From Chryseolinea serpens (GTDB lineage: Bacteria > Bacteroidota > Bacteroidia > Cytophagales > Cyclobacteriaceae), in the NCBI RefSeq assembly GCF_900129725.1, contig NZ_FQWQ01000002.1, positions 1,178,001-1,242,000 of the forward strand: a stretch of DNA of 64,000 nucleotides. The letters run 5' to 3'. Under the pieces are notes generated by a model. The model was not told where the DNA came from and made no database searches. It saw nothing but the letters and a program-made list of their open reading frames with translations. Shown one piece after another: positions 51,765 through 60,508 of this stretch. The translations under genes and the position numbers were made by a program. Every line of letters begins with the position of its first letter. Positions within the stretch are counted from its first letter, which is position 1.

Positions 51765-51778
51765 ACGGTAGTTGCCGT
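51765..51778. promoter_or_regulatory. Inverted repeat ACGG-N6-CCGT upstream of the NarL-type regulator
   Basis: A 14-base dyad, 22 bases before the ATG at 51801. It could be an autoregulatory site. Only position and symmetry support it. Confidence 0.25.
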
Positions 51779-51800
51779 TTATTTTTTGTAAAATAGGATT

Positions 51801-52457
51801 ATGAGCAAGATCAAGGTATTGTTGGCCGATGACCATAAGATCATTCGGATTGGGTTGCGGGGGATACTGGAGCGCGAGGACGACATGGAGGTTGTGGGGG
51901 AGGCTGAGAGCGGGACGGAGGTGTTGGATATGCTTCAAAAGACCGTGACGGATGTGGTGTTGATGGATATCGACATGGGGCGGAGCAATGGAACGGAAAC
52001 CACGCGGAAGGTACGGGCGATGTTTCCGGATGTCAGGGTGCTGGCGTTGACCATGCATGAAGAAGCAGAACACATCATTTATATGTTGGAGGCGGGTGCG
52101 AGCGGCTATTTGTTAAAGAATGTGGGGCGCGATGAGCTGCTGTCTGCTATCCGCACCGTTGTGCAGGGGAATAGTTATTTTAGTCATACCGTGTCGGCCA
52201 CATTGCTGAAGGCCATTACCGATCTGAAAAGCAAGCCCGCTTCGGCTGCCAAACAAGCTTCGGGTTCGCCCCTTTCCGATCGCGAGATCGAAGTGCTCAA
52301 GCTCATCGCTCAGGAACACTCCAATGGGGAGATCGCCGAAAAGCTTTTCATCAGCATTCGCACGGTGGACACACACCGCAGAAACATCCTGGAAAAATTA
52401 CAGGTAAAGAATACGGCGGGGCTTGTCAAATACGCCATCGAAAAAGCCCTTATTTAG
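51801..52457 (+). CDS. NarL/FixJ-type response regulator with LuxR HTH
   Basis: 218 residues. The receiver has LLADDHK acidic residues and the phospho-Asp in VVLMDIDMGRSNG (about residue 54), with MHEEAEH and LLKNVG further on. The C-terminal HTH (LSDREIEVLKLIAQEHSNGEIAEKLF, then RTVDTHRRNILEKL) is complete. No kinase gene is adjacent; the CHASE3 kinase is 1.6 kb downstream. It probably acts on promoters near dyads such as those at 52477-52512. Confidence 0.9.
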   Translation: MSKIKVLLADDHKIIRIGLRGILEREDDMEVVGEAESGTEVLDMLQKTVTDVVLMDIDMGRSNGTETTRKVRAMFPDVRVLALTMHEEAEHIIYMLEAGASGYLLKNVGRDELLSAIRTVVQGNSYFSHTVSATLLKAITDLKSKPASAAKQASGSPLSDREIEVLKLIAQEHSNGEIAEKLFISIRTVDTHRRNILEKLQVKNTAGLVKYAIEKALI

Positions 52458-52476
52458 GTCAATTTCACGCGTGGAT

Positions 52477-52512
52477 TACGAGAAATGCGCAGCGGCTACG
52501 AGAATTGCGTAG
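52477..52512. promoter_or_regulatory. Two 16-base direct repeats upstream of the ECF sigma factor gene
   Basis: TACGAGAAATGCGCAG (52477-52492) and TACGAGAATTGCGTAG (52497-52512) differ at two positions and are spaced 20 bases apart, about two helical turns. The second copy has a TACG-N7-CGTA dyad. Together they look like a tandem binding site, about 100 bases before the sigma factor ATG at 52614. Confidence 0.45.
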
Positions 52513-52613
52513 GGCGCTAAGGGTTTTACCGGTTTTTTAAAATACGCTTTTATACTCTACCCCGCTGGTTTGGGATGAGCCACCTTTAGGCATCATTTCA
52601 AAACCCCCAGCGT

Positions 52614-53207
52614 ATGAAAACCGAAGTCCGCAAATCCGACGAAGAACTGATCACCTCCATCCTGGCAAACGACACCGATGCGCTTGGTGAATTATATAAC
52701 CGCTATTACAAAAAAGTTTTCCAAAAATGCCTCTCGCTGGTGAAAGATCCGGACGAGGCGTTTGACCTGGCGCAGGAGGCCCTGTTGAAGGCTTTCGATC
52801 ATCTGAAGAATTTCCGGAAGGATTCCTCCTTTTCCACCTGGCTGTATATCATCGCGCACCGCCATTGCCTGTTGGCGCTGCGGAAGAAGAATAAAAACGG
52901 CGTGCAATCCACCGAAGCGTTGGATGAGGAAGCCGACCGTCTTGCCGAAAATTCCGACGAAGTGGAGCGTCGCATCGAATCAGAAACCATCATGTTCAGC
53001 CTCATCAACCAGTTGCCCGAAGCCGACAAAGAACTGCTCTTCCTGAAATACCGCGAAGGCGAGTCCATCGAATCGCTCCAGGAAAAATTGCAGCTTTCCA
53101 CCAGCGCCATCAAAATGCGTCTGAAACGTTCCAAGGAAAAATTGAACAACGTCTATGTGGTCGCCCTTAGCGTTGGCCTAGCGGAAGCGTTGGCCATGTT
53201 GGCATAA
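52614..53207 (+). CDS. RNA polymerase ECF-type sigma-70 factor
   Basis: 197 residues. Region 2 has DALGELYNRYYKKVFQKCLSL and DEAFDLAQEALLKAFDHLKNF. Region 4 has KYREGESIESLQEKLQLSTSAIKMRLKR. A hydrophobic end (VVALSVGLAEALAMLA) follows. No anti-sigma gene is next to it. A tandem direct repeat lies in its upstream region, and the NarL-type regulator ends 156 bases before it. The next gene starts 42 bases after it and may be co-transcribed. Confidence 0.88.
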   Translation: MKTEVRKSDEELITSILANDTDALGELYNRYYKKVFQKCLSLVKDPDEAFDLAQEALLKAFDHLKNFRKDSSFSTWLYIIAHRHCLLALRKKNKNGVQSTEALDEEADRLAENSDEVERRIESETIMFSLINQLPEADKELLFLKYREGESIESLQEKLQLSTSAIKMRLKRSKEKLNNVYVVALSVGLAEALAMLA

Positions 53208-53249
53208 TGTGACTTTCCCGCTTTTCGCGCTCTAAAGAAAAATGGCAGT

Positions 53250-53798
53250 ATGACCAAGACCATTCTCTATCCTTTCCGGATCGATCATGATTTTCGCATG
53301 GGCTATGCCTGGTCGGCCGAACTGGCGCGCCGGCTAAAGGGTCGTTTGTCGCTGTTCACCACCGTGACGGAATCTACGGGGGAATCGCTGGAGGAGGTCT
53401 ATCATTCGCTGGCCGATGCGCAAGGCTTTTACGTAAAGAATTTCCAACTGCTCCAGCTCCGGCTTAAACCTGTGCGATCGGAACGGAATTTTTTAAAGGG
53501 CGAATTCCTGCCCACGTTTCGTGATTTCGTGAACCGGGATCTACCGCACATCCTGGTCCTGCCCTCCCTCATTTTTCCCAACGATGTGATCAAGGAATAT
53601 ATCGCGGCCGGTCAACCGCTGGCCGTGCTGCCATCCTTCCAGCATTCAGAAATCCCCACCACGCGAAGAGATCGCTCGCAGTGGTTCATCGGGATGTTGA
53701 AAGATGTTGCCCTCTATAACGTGCCCGCGTCCTTCTTTGTCACCATCAGCGAAGACCAGGGGCTTTTCAATTCCATCGCGGCTTTTTTCAGGAAATAG
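53250..53798 (+). CDS. Hypothetical protein, possible UspA-like fold
   Basis: 182 residues. MTKTILYPFRIDHDFRMGYAWSAELARRLKGRLSLFTTVTE opens like a universal-stress alpha/beta domain, and a second strand-helix unit (LPHILVLPSLIFPNDVIKEYI) follows. The ATP-binding glycine motif of UspA was not seen, so the assignment is weak. It lies 42 bases downstream of the ECF sigma factor, probably in the same transcript. Confidence 0.55.
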   Translation: MTKTILYPFRIDHDFRMGYAWSAELARRLKGRLSLFTTVTESTGESLEEVYHSLADAQGFYVKNFQLLQLRLKPVRSERNFLKGEFLPTFRDFVNRDLPHILVLPSLIFPNDVIKEYIAAGQPLAVLPSFQHSEIPTTRRDRSQWFIGMLKDVALYNVPASFFVTISEDQGLFNSIAAFFRK

Positions 53799-53815
53799 AT
53801 CATCCTCAAAAAAAA

Positions 53816-53837
53816 AGCCACTCATCCCTGAGTGGCT
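53816..53837 (-). terminator. Hairpin with T-tract on the minus strand
   Basis: A 9-base stem, AGCCACTCA-TCCC-TGAGTGGCT. On the minus strand it is followed by nine T (53808-53816). On the plus strand it lacks a T-run. No minus-strand gene precedes it here, so it would stop antisense or read-through transcription, or act as a plus-strand RNA end structure. Confidence 0.4.
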
Positions 53838-54047
53838 CTACCCTACCTAATCCTGCAAAACCTGTCTACCATTTTCCGGGCCGTATGGATTTGGTCCGGC
53901 GACTTGTTTCCCTTTAGATGACTCACCGGGGACAAAGTCACAGCACCAGCAAATTTTCATATTGACCGTTTATAGGGCAGAGCGCCCGGCTTGCCGTTTC
54001 CGGCGTATATTTTCCCTATTTTAGACGCCAAATCGGGAACCCCTCGC

Positions 54048-55457
54048 ATGAAGATAAAACCCAACCGGTTACAGGCCACCGGCATCTATGTCTTACTCGT
54101 GCTCTCCATTTTGTTGGTGATCGTGAGTGCTTACATCACGCACTATAACACGGTTGAAAAAGAGGAGTCGACACAGACCGTGATCCGGCGCTACCGTTCC
54201 ATCGAGTCGGCCACGAAGCTGCTGTCGCTTATTCACGACATGGAGTCGGCGCAACGGGGCTATATTCTTTCCGGTGACAGTATTTTCTTAACGCCCTATC
54301 GACAGGCCCAGGATGGGATCTCAACCGAAACCAACACCTTAAAAAAACTGATCAACGACAACGAGGAGCAAACCCGTTTTCTGGAGGGAGAAATCCTGCA
54401 GGGGATCCAGCGGCGCTCGCAAGACCTGGACAGTGGCATCCGCATCTTTAATGCCCACGGCAAAGACAGCGCCGCACATCGCCTGAACATCAAGACCGGA
54501 CAGACCCACATGGACTCGTTGCGTGTTTTGGTGGAGGACCTCGTACGCCGGGAGCGTCTGCTGCTGGCCCGCCAAAACGAGACGCTGGAAAAGAACATGA
54601 GCATGGAGGACAGCGTACGCTTCTTTGCTTTCTCCCTCATCGGTCTCACATCGCTGGTGGCCCTGGTCGCGTTGATCGAACGGCAACGGAACATCAAGAA
54701 TCTCGTCGAGACTTTAAATCGCGCCAACGAGGCCCTGGAAGAAAAAGTGCAGGAGCGCACCAAGCAACTCGTGGAAGCCAATGCGGCGAAAGATCATTTC
54801 CTCGGCATTGCGTCGCATGACCTGAAGGCACCCTTGTCGGGCATCCTCCGGCTCATCGAGTTGATGAAACTGGAAGAGTCCGGTCGCGTGGAAAAAGACC
54901 GGGAATACCTCAACTACATGGAGGACGCCTGTCACGACATGCTGCGCCTCATCCTGAACCTGCTCGACATCAACCGCATCGAACGCGGGGCCACGCCCAT
55001 CGCGAAACAGCCGGTGGAGGTGGGCAAGCTCATGGCCAAACTGGAGAATGAATTTTCGCACCAGGCCCGGCTGAAGCACATCGATTTCAAGGCGGTGATC
55101 ATGCCGGGTCTGCTCTATACCGACGCCGACGCGTTGTCGCGCATATTGGAAAATCTTCTCTCCAATGCTATCAAATTTTCGCCGCGCCACCGGGTCGTAC
55201 AATTGCATGTCGAAAAAAATAGCGATGGCTTTCGCTTCACCGTCACGGACGAAGGACCGGGCATCCCGGAAGAAGACCTTCCCTATCTCTTCGGAAAATT
55301 CCAAAAGCTCTCCAATAAACCCACCGGTGGCGAAGGCTCGACCGGGCTGGGACTATCGATCGCCAAAGAGCTGACGCAACTGTTGGGAGGGGAGATCACC
55401 GTCACCAGCGCGTTGGCCAAAGGAACGGTGTTTGTGGTGACGATCCCGGAAAGCTAA
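54048..55457 (+). CDS. CHASE3 sensor histidine kinase
   Basis: 469 residues from the ATG at 54048. Membrane segments are about 12-30 and 191-211. The extracytoplasmic CHASE3 domain lies between them (SATKLLSLIHDMESAQRGYI). A coiled linker (about 215-245) leads to the HisKA domain with His257 (GIASHDLKAPLSG), and the ATPase domain has LENLLSNAIKFSP, TDEGPGIP and GLGLSIAKELTQ. No regulator is coded next to it; the NarL-type gene 1.6 kb upstream is a candidate partner. It overlaps the convergent VOC gene stop by 4 bases. Confidence 0.9.
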   Translation: MKIKPNRLQATGIYVLLVLSILLVIVSAYITHYNTVEKEESTQTVIRRYRSIESATKLLSLIHDMESAQRGYILSGDSIFLTPYRQAQDGISTETNTLKKLINDNEEQTRFLEGEILQGIQRRSQDLDSGIRIFNAHGKDSAAHRLNIKTGQTHMDSLRVLVEDLVRRERLLLARQNETLEKNMSMEDSVRFFAFSLIGLTSLVALVALIERQRNIKNLVETLNRANEALEEKVQERTKQLVEANAAKDHFLGIASHDLKAPLSGILRLIELMKLEESGRVEKDREYLNYMEDACHDMLRLILNLLDINRIERGATPIAKQPVEVGKLMAKLENEFSHQARLKHIDFKAVIMPGLLYTDADALSRILENLLSNAIKFSPRHRVVQLHVEKNSDGFRFTVTDEGPGIPEEDLPYLFGKFQKLSNKPTGGEGSTGLGLSIAKELTQLLGGEITVTSALAKGTVFVVTIPES

Positions 55458-55828
55458 GCGGGGCGTTGGACAAACCGTAGCGTGTTCCCATCGGGATCAT
55501 CCACATAGAATTCGCGCGTTCCCCAGGTTTGATCCGTCGGACCCTGATGAACCGGTGAATCCATCTTTGAGGTCGTGTTCAACCCGCGCGCTACATACTG
55601 CTGAAAAAGATGATCGATGTCGTGAACCAGGACGGAGGCCACATTGCCAAAGGTACCGTCGCCGGAATGACTGGACAGGTGCAACTCGGCACCCTCCCGG
55701 CTGACAATACCAAAGGACGGCGATCCGGTTTCGGGCCACGTTCCATGGTGCTTGAAGTCGAGCACGGTTGTATAGAAGGCCACTGATCGCGCCACGTCCC
55801 GGCATCGCATTGAAGGAATGATGTTCAT
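55454..55828 (-). CDS. VOC family protein, bleomycin-resistance-like
   Basis: 124 residues. MNIIPSMRCRDVARSVAFYTTVLDF opens the first module and REFYVDDPDGNTLRFVQ closes the second, both typical of glyoxalase/bleomycin-resistance proteins. His and Glu metal ligands are plausible, but the ligand is unknown. Its start is 43 bases after the stop of the GlxA-like regulator on the same strand, so the two are probably one operon. Confidence 0.85.
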   Translation of the reverse strand: MNIIPSMRCRDVARSVAFYTTVLDFKHHGTWPETGSPSFGIVSREGAELHLSSHSGDGTFGNVASVLVHDIDHLFQQYVARGLNTTSKMDSPVHQGPTDQTWGTREFYVDDPDGNTLRFVQRPA

Positions 55829-55870
55829 AGCCTTTGCTTAAGGATGATGGTAACACAGATCTAAACGAGA

Positions 55871-56854
55871 TCACACTGTGACCTCCAGCTTATTGTATTT
55901 ATTCCTGTACTCAACCGGGGTTAGCCCCGTAATTTTTTTGAAAATGGTACGGAACGCTTTTGTGTCGGTGTAGCCGACATCGTAGATCACTTCGTTGATG
56001 TTTTTGCCACTCGTTTCAAAATCACGTTTTGCCGCTTCGATCTTGATGCGTTGGATATATTCCATCACGGTATTGCCCGTGGCTTTTTTGAACCGGCGCT
56101 CGAAGCTTCTTCTGCCCAAGGCAAATTGGTGAGAAAGTTTATCGACCGTGATGCGATCCTGGTAGTTGCCTTCAATAAAGGCCTGCACTTGTTTGATGGG
56201 CTCGTCCTGGTGTGACTTCTGTCCTTCAAAAATGATGAACGGCGATTGGCTTTGACGGTCGATGTCGATCGCGTAGGATTTCGAGGCGAGCACAGCGATG
56301 TCGCGGCCGGCCATTCTTTCCACGAGGTACAGGATCAGGTTGAGGTATGAATAGGCTCCACCGCTGGTGTAGATGCGATCTTTTTCGGTGATGATCTTAT
56401 TGTCCATCAGGTTCACCTGCGGGAACATTTGTCGGAATGCGGAGGCCATCTTCCAATGGGTGGCGCAAGGCTTGTCGTCGAGTAGGCCTGTGGAAGCCAG
56501 AAAGAATGCGCCCAGGCATAAGCTTGCCACGGATGCGCCTTGTGCGTATTGCGATTTTATCCAGGGAATAAATTCGGCGTTCATCTCCATGGCTTGCTTC
56601 TGGTCGCCGTGCACGGAGGGGATGACGATGAGGTCGGTCTTTTTTACATCGCGGATCAGTACATGGGGCGCGATCGTGAAAAGACCGTTGCGCTGGCTGG
56701 TTCCTTTTTCAATGCCGACCAACTGCACGGTGAACATGGGCGCTCTGCCGAGCTCGTTCAGAAAAACATTCAGCTCCGAGAAGATCTGGTGACTCCCTTC
56801 AATGTTCACCAGGCTGGTATGGCCGCGCGGTACGAGAATGGATATGTGTTTCAT
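55871..56854 (-). CDS. GlxA family AraC regulator (DJ-1/PfpI domain plus HTH)
   Basis: 327 residues. The N-terminal half is a DJ-1/PfpI-like class I amidotransferase fold, with the Cys of VASLCLGAFFLASTGLLD in the elbow position, and DKPCATHW. The C-terminal half is a full AraC HTH pair (LSHQFALGRRSFERRFKKATG and VGYTDTKAFRTIFKKITG). Members sense small metabolites or stress. It lies divergent from the PhnB-like and DoxX genes and upstream of the VOC gene, so it may control both sides. Confidence 0.88.
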   Translation of the reverse strand: MKHISILVPRGHTSLVNIEGSHQIFSELNVFLNELGRAPMFTVQLVGIEKGTSQRNGLFTIAPHVLIRDVKKTDLIVIPSVHGDQKQAMEMNAEFIPWIKSQYAQGASVASLCLGAFFLASTGLLDDKPCATHWKMASAFRQMFPQVNLMDNKIITEKDRIYTSGGAYSYLNLILYLVERMAGRDIAVLASKSYAIDIDRQSQSPFIIFEGQKSHQDEPIKQVQAFIEGNYQDRITVDKLSHQFALGRRSFERRFKKATGNTVMEYIQRIKIEAAKRDFETSGKNINEVIYDVGYTDTKAFRTIFKKITGLTPVEYRNKYNKLEVTV

Positions 56855-56998
56855 GATAGTAAATATAAAACAATGTTCGTCCCTAAATCAATCGTGTCGG
56901 AATCAACCTTTCAATTGACGGAATCCCCCCTTTTCATTCCCCCTGTGACGCCCCAACTTTGTGTCATCAAACCAGACCTGATCCAAACATCGAAAAAT

Positions 56999-57418
56999 AT
57001 GGCCAGCATCAGTTCCTATCTCACATTTTCCGGCAATTGCCTCGAGGCGATGACCTTCTACAAGGAGTGCCTGGGGGGTGAGTTGGTGTTACAGACGGTA
57101 GGGGAATCACCCCTGGCCGCATTCATGCCGTCGCATATGAAACACTATGTGCTCAACTCCACGCTCACCAACGACACCCTGGTGCTGATGGGCTCCGACA
57201 TGGTTCCGGAGACGGGGCTTTCGCATGGAAATTCCATTTCCATGATGCTCCGCTGCAACAGCGAAGAACAGGCCCGCACCTATTATTCACGTCTCGCGAC
57301 CGATGGCGTGCCAACGCATCCCCTGGAAGACACGTTTTGGGGCGCCGTGTTTGGTGATCTCACCGACAAATTCGGCAACCACTGGCTCCTTTATTTTGAA
57401 AAAAAATCTAATGCTTAA
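56999..57418 (+). CDS. VOC family protein, PhnB-like
   Basis: 139 residues from the ATG at 56999; the open frame runs further upstream but overlaps the divergent regulator gene. SSYLTFSGNCLEAMTFYKECLGGEL opens, and WGAVFGDLTDKFGNHWLLYF closes, as in the PhnB-like gene at 42731-43153. The ligand is unknown. It is followed 36 bases later by a DoxX-like gene, probably in the same operon. Confidence 0.87.
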   Translation: MASISSYLTFSGNCLEAMTFYKECLGGELVLQTVGESPLAAFMPSHMKHYVLNSTLTNDTLVLMGSDMVPETGLSHGNSISMMLRCNSEEQARTYYSRLATDGVPTHPLEDTFWGAVFGDLTDKFGNHWLLYFEKKSNA

Positions 57419-57454
57419 CTTTCTTAACAACTACATCCAAAACCTTAAAACGTC

Positions 57455-57832
57455 ATGAAAAAAATTAACATCCTGTATTGGATCTTCACCGGGTTCTTCG
57501 CCGCCCTGATGATCTTTTCATCTTTCTCCAATATCGTCACTGCGCCCGATGCTGTGGAATTGATAAAAACAAAATTGGGGTATCCCACCTATATCATTCC
57601 CTTTCTTGGGGTAGCGAAATTTGTGGGCGCCATCACCATCCTCATTCCCCGCTTTCCACGACTGAAGGAATGGGCCTATGCCGGACTGATGTTCGACCTG
57701 ATCGGTGCAACCTATTCGGCATTCGCGATTGGCGAAGCAGGCGCGGCGTTCATGTTCATCTTTGTCGCCCTCGGATTTACTTCCTATTACTTCTATCGCC
57801 GGAGAGAAACGATGATGGCGGCGTCGAAATAA
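57455..57832 (+). CDS. DoxX family membrane protein
   Basis: 125 residues with four membrane segments. The DoxX-like pattern KLGYPTYIIPFLGVAKFVGAITILI, a charged turn (PRFPRLKEWAYAGLMFDLIGA) and a C-terminal YYFYRRRE tail fit the small DoxX/DUF417-like group, which is tied to thiol and redox balance in some bacteria. It lies behind the PhnB-like VOC gene and ends in a clear terminator. Confidence 0.85.
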   Translation: MKKINILYWIFTGFFAALMIFSSFSNIVTAPDAVELIKTKLGYPTYIIPFLGVAKFVGAITILIPRFPRLKEWAYAGLMFDLIGATYSAFAIGEAGAAFMFIFVALGFTSYYFYRRRETMMAASK

Positions 57833-57863
57833 TTTTCCGCTAATCAATTATCAACACGACATC

Positions 57864-57893
57864 AGAACCGGCATCCCTTGCCGGTTCTTTTTT
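57864..57893 (+). terminator. Rho-independent terminator after the DoxX gene
   Basis: A perfect 10-base stem, AGAACCGGCA-TCCCT-TGCCGGTTCT, followed by a run of T, 31 bases after the stop codon and just before the convergent permease stop. Confidence 0.85.
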
Positions 57894-57895
57894 AT

Positions 57896-60307
57896 TTATT
57901 GATCTTTCAGACTCTTCGCGGGATTGGCCATCGCGGCCTGAATCGATTGCCCGGCAATGGTGGCCAGGGTCGCTACCAGCACGATCACTCCCGGCAACAC
58001 GATCATCCAAACCTGGACATCGATCTTATAGGCAAAAGTTTGCAGCCATTGGCGCGTCAAATAATACGCCAACGGAAAGGCCAACACACAACTGATGATG
58101 ATCAGCCTGACATAGGTCTTCGAAAGCATGACCAGGATATTCCACACCGAGGCGCCCAACACTTTGCGCACGCCGATCTCCTTTGTCCGTTTCACCATCG
58201 CCAGCGACGCCATGCCGAACAGCCCCAGGCTCGCCACAGCGATAGAGATAATACTAAAAAGATTTAACAAGCGCGCGAAAAGCTCGTCGGCCTGGAATTG
58301 CTCTCCAAAAAAACGATCCATGAAATAATAAATGAACGGGTCGTTCGGATAATGTTTATGCCACAACGTCTGCAGATTCTGGAGATAATCGCCTTGACGC
58401 GACTGGACATAGAATGTGTAATAGCCATACTCGTTCGGGTGGCGATGATAGAACACAATGGGATCGACGGGTTTGTGCACCGATTCGTGATGATAGTCTT
58501 TCCAGACACCGACAACGGTTGCCTTGTCGTGGGCAGCGTTCATGATCGTGGTGTTCACTGCATCGGTCGGGTTCTCGTAGCCCAGTGCGCGTGCGGCCGT
58601 CTCGTTGATCATGCACGTGAGGCCCGGTTCCCGTTCGAGAAAGTTGCGCCCTCCAAGCAAGGTGAGGCCGAAAGTTTCCTGGTAACCTTCGTCGATCCAC
58701 ATGACCCAGTACGATTGCTTTTTAATATTGGAAGATCCCACGGCGTGAATGTCCTCATCGTGAAACCGGATCTCCTGTCCGGGGATGTTCATGGATGCCG
58801 TGCCCGACCGGAAAGCGGAATGCTGCATCACGTCATTACGGAACGAGCGGTAGCGCGAACGCCGCAGCGAGTCAGAGTTGGTGGAGGCCGGTGCGCGCAG
58901 GGTGATGGTGTGGCTGGTGTTGAAGCCCGAGTCAAAGTTACGCATAAAGGTGAGCTGCCGTCCCGCAATCAGTGTGATGCCAATGATGGCCACCGCCAGG
59001 AAAAGCTGGAACACCATAAGACTATGCTGCAACACGCCGGCTTTGCCCCGGCCGATGCTGAGCTTGTTCTTGAGGATGAGGGCCGGCTTGTAGCGCGAAA
59101 TGAAAAGGGCCGGATAAAACGCGATGAGCGTCGTGCCGGTCACAAAACCCGCAAAGTATAGCGCCCACGTGGCGGGTTGGGTTGGGCGGAAGGCAATGTT
59201 GGTAAAGAGCAGGTTGGCAAACGGCCCCGTAAACAGAAGGTAGAGCCCCGCCCCCAAACCAAAGGTGACACTGGAAAGCACGACTGCCTCCAACAGGAAT
59301 TGCCCGCTGATCGCCGACCGCGACGCCCCGAACACTTTGCGCACGCCGATCTCGTCTGCGCGCTCCAGCGAGCGGGCCAGCGACAGATTCACATAGTTTA
59401 TCCACGCCGCCACCACAATGAAGATCGCCAGCGAGATCAACGCAAACAAAATCGTTTTGCTGATGGCCGGTTTGGCCTCGCCCGACAACGCACCGGCCGA
59501 GGTGTGCAGGTCCTCATAGGGACTCAGAGCATACCGCGCCGTATGCCCCCGTTTCTCCAATGTCGTGATGTGTTTGTTGGCCATGTCTGTCAACTCGCGG
59601 TCAATGGCAGCGATGTCGGTCACGTGGTCTTTCAGCTTCACATAGGTAAAGGTCCACGGTGCATTGAAGTCGCCGTCGCGCGAGATCCATCCGTAGTAGG
59701 GCATGGTCGACCACGAGAGGAGAAAGTCAAATTCCAGGGAGGTGTTGGCAGGGATATCTTCAAACACGCCGGTCACCGTGAAGGGCAGGCGCTCGTTGAA
59801 GTACAGGATCTTTCCCATCGGGTCGGCGTCGCCGAAGTAGACGTGGGCTTGCGATTTAGAGATCATCACCGAACTGGGCGGCGTCAGCGATTGATCCACC
59901 GAGCCGCTGATGAGCTTTAGCGGGAACACTTTCAGGAACGAGCTGTCGACGTATAGCATGTTCTGATCCACGATGCGCACGTCTTCCGTGAAGATATAGG
60001 CCTTCTCATTGTACACCCGCGTTACGGCCTCCACCTGGGGTGCGTAGGCATGCATCAGCAGGGCCGTGCGGTCGTGCGTGCGGGCGCTTTGCAATACGGG
60101 TTGCCCTTGCTGGTACTCGAAATAGTCGACGCGGTAAATACGATCGCCACCCGGATAAAATTTATCGTAGCTCAGTTGATAGCCCACATAGTTCGTCAAC
60201 GCCAGGAACACGGCCATACTGATGGACAGGCCGATCATATTGATGATCGTGAAACGCTTGTGGCGGATAAGATTCCGGAGGGCGGTATTCCAATAATGTT
60301 TGAGCAT
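57896..60307 (-). CDS. FtsX-like ABC transporter permease
   Basis: 803 residues, double MacB/FtsX plan: an N-terminal membrane segment (RHKRFTIINMIGLSISMAVF), first permease motif ERADEIGVRKVFGASR, second MVKRTKEIGVRKVLGASVW. It is more distant from the array at 12-22 kb than those genes are from each other (LERADEIG in place of TAKASRRMKE). No ATPase is next to it. The MORN-repeat protein gene is divergent, with 201 bases between; no sigma-54-type site was found there. Confidence 0.9.
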   Translation of the reverse strand: MLKHYWNTALRNLIRHKRFTIINMIGLSISMAVFLALTNYVGYQLSYDKFYPGGDRIYRVDYFEYQQGQPVLQSARTHDRTALLMHAYAPQVEAVTRVYNEKAYIFTEDVRIVDQNMLYVDSSFLKVFPLKLISGSVDQSLTPPSSVMISKSQAHVYFGDADPMGKILYFNERLPFTVTGVFEDIPANTSLEFDFLLSWSTMPYYGWISRDGDFNAPWTFTYVKLKDHVTDIAAIDRELTDMANKHITTLEKRGHTARYALSPYEDLHTSAGALSGEAKPAISKTILFALISLAIFIVVAAWINYVNLSLARSLERADEIGVRKVFGASRSAISGQFLLEAVVLSSVTFGLGAGLYLLFTGPFANLLFTNIAFRPTQPATWALYFAGFVTGTTLIAFYPALFISRYKPALILKNKLSIGRGKAGVLQHSLMVFQLFLAVAIIGITLIAGRQLTFMRNFDSGFNTSHTITLRAPASTNSDSLRRSRYRSFRNDVMQHSAFRSGTASMNIPGQEIRFHDEDIHAVGSSNIKKQSYWVMWIDEGYQETFGLTLLGGRNFLEREPGLTCMINETAARALGYENPTDAVNTTIMNAAHDKATVVGVWKDYHHESVHKPVDPIVFYHRHPNEYGYYTFYVQSRQGDYLQNLQTLWHKHYPNDPFIYYFMDRFFGEQFQADELFARLLNLFSIISIAVASLGLFGMASLAMVKRTKEIGVRKVLGASVWNILVMLSKTYVRLIIISCVLAFPLAYYLTRQWLQTFAYKIDVQVWMIVLPGVIVLVATLATIAGQSIQAAMANPAKSLKDQ

Positions 60308-60508
60308 CTGGGGGTGGGGCTATATCGAAAGGTAAAATACTGAATTGAAATAATTCCACATTATTTATTTTGAAATATGGCCGGAAACGATGCCTGCTGG
60401 TGCGTGCGAGCACTCCGGCGAGGTCACATCCCGGGTAAAAAACATCGCTCATTTGTCGATAAACTCGTATTTTGCGCCAACATCCCGTATTGATTTTTAC
60501 ACGGACCT

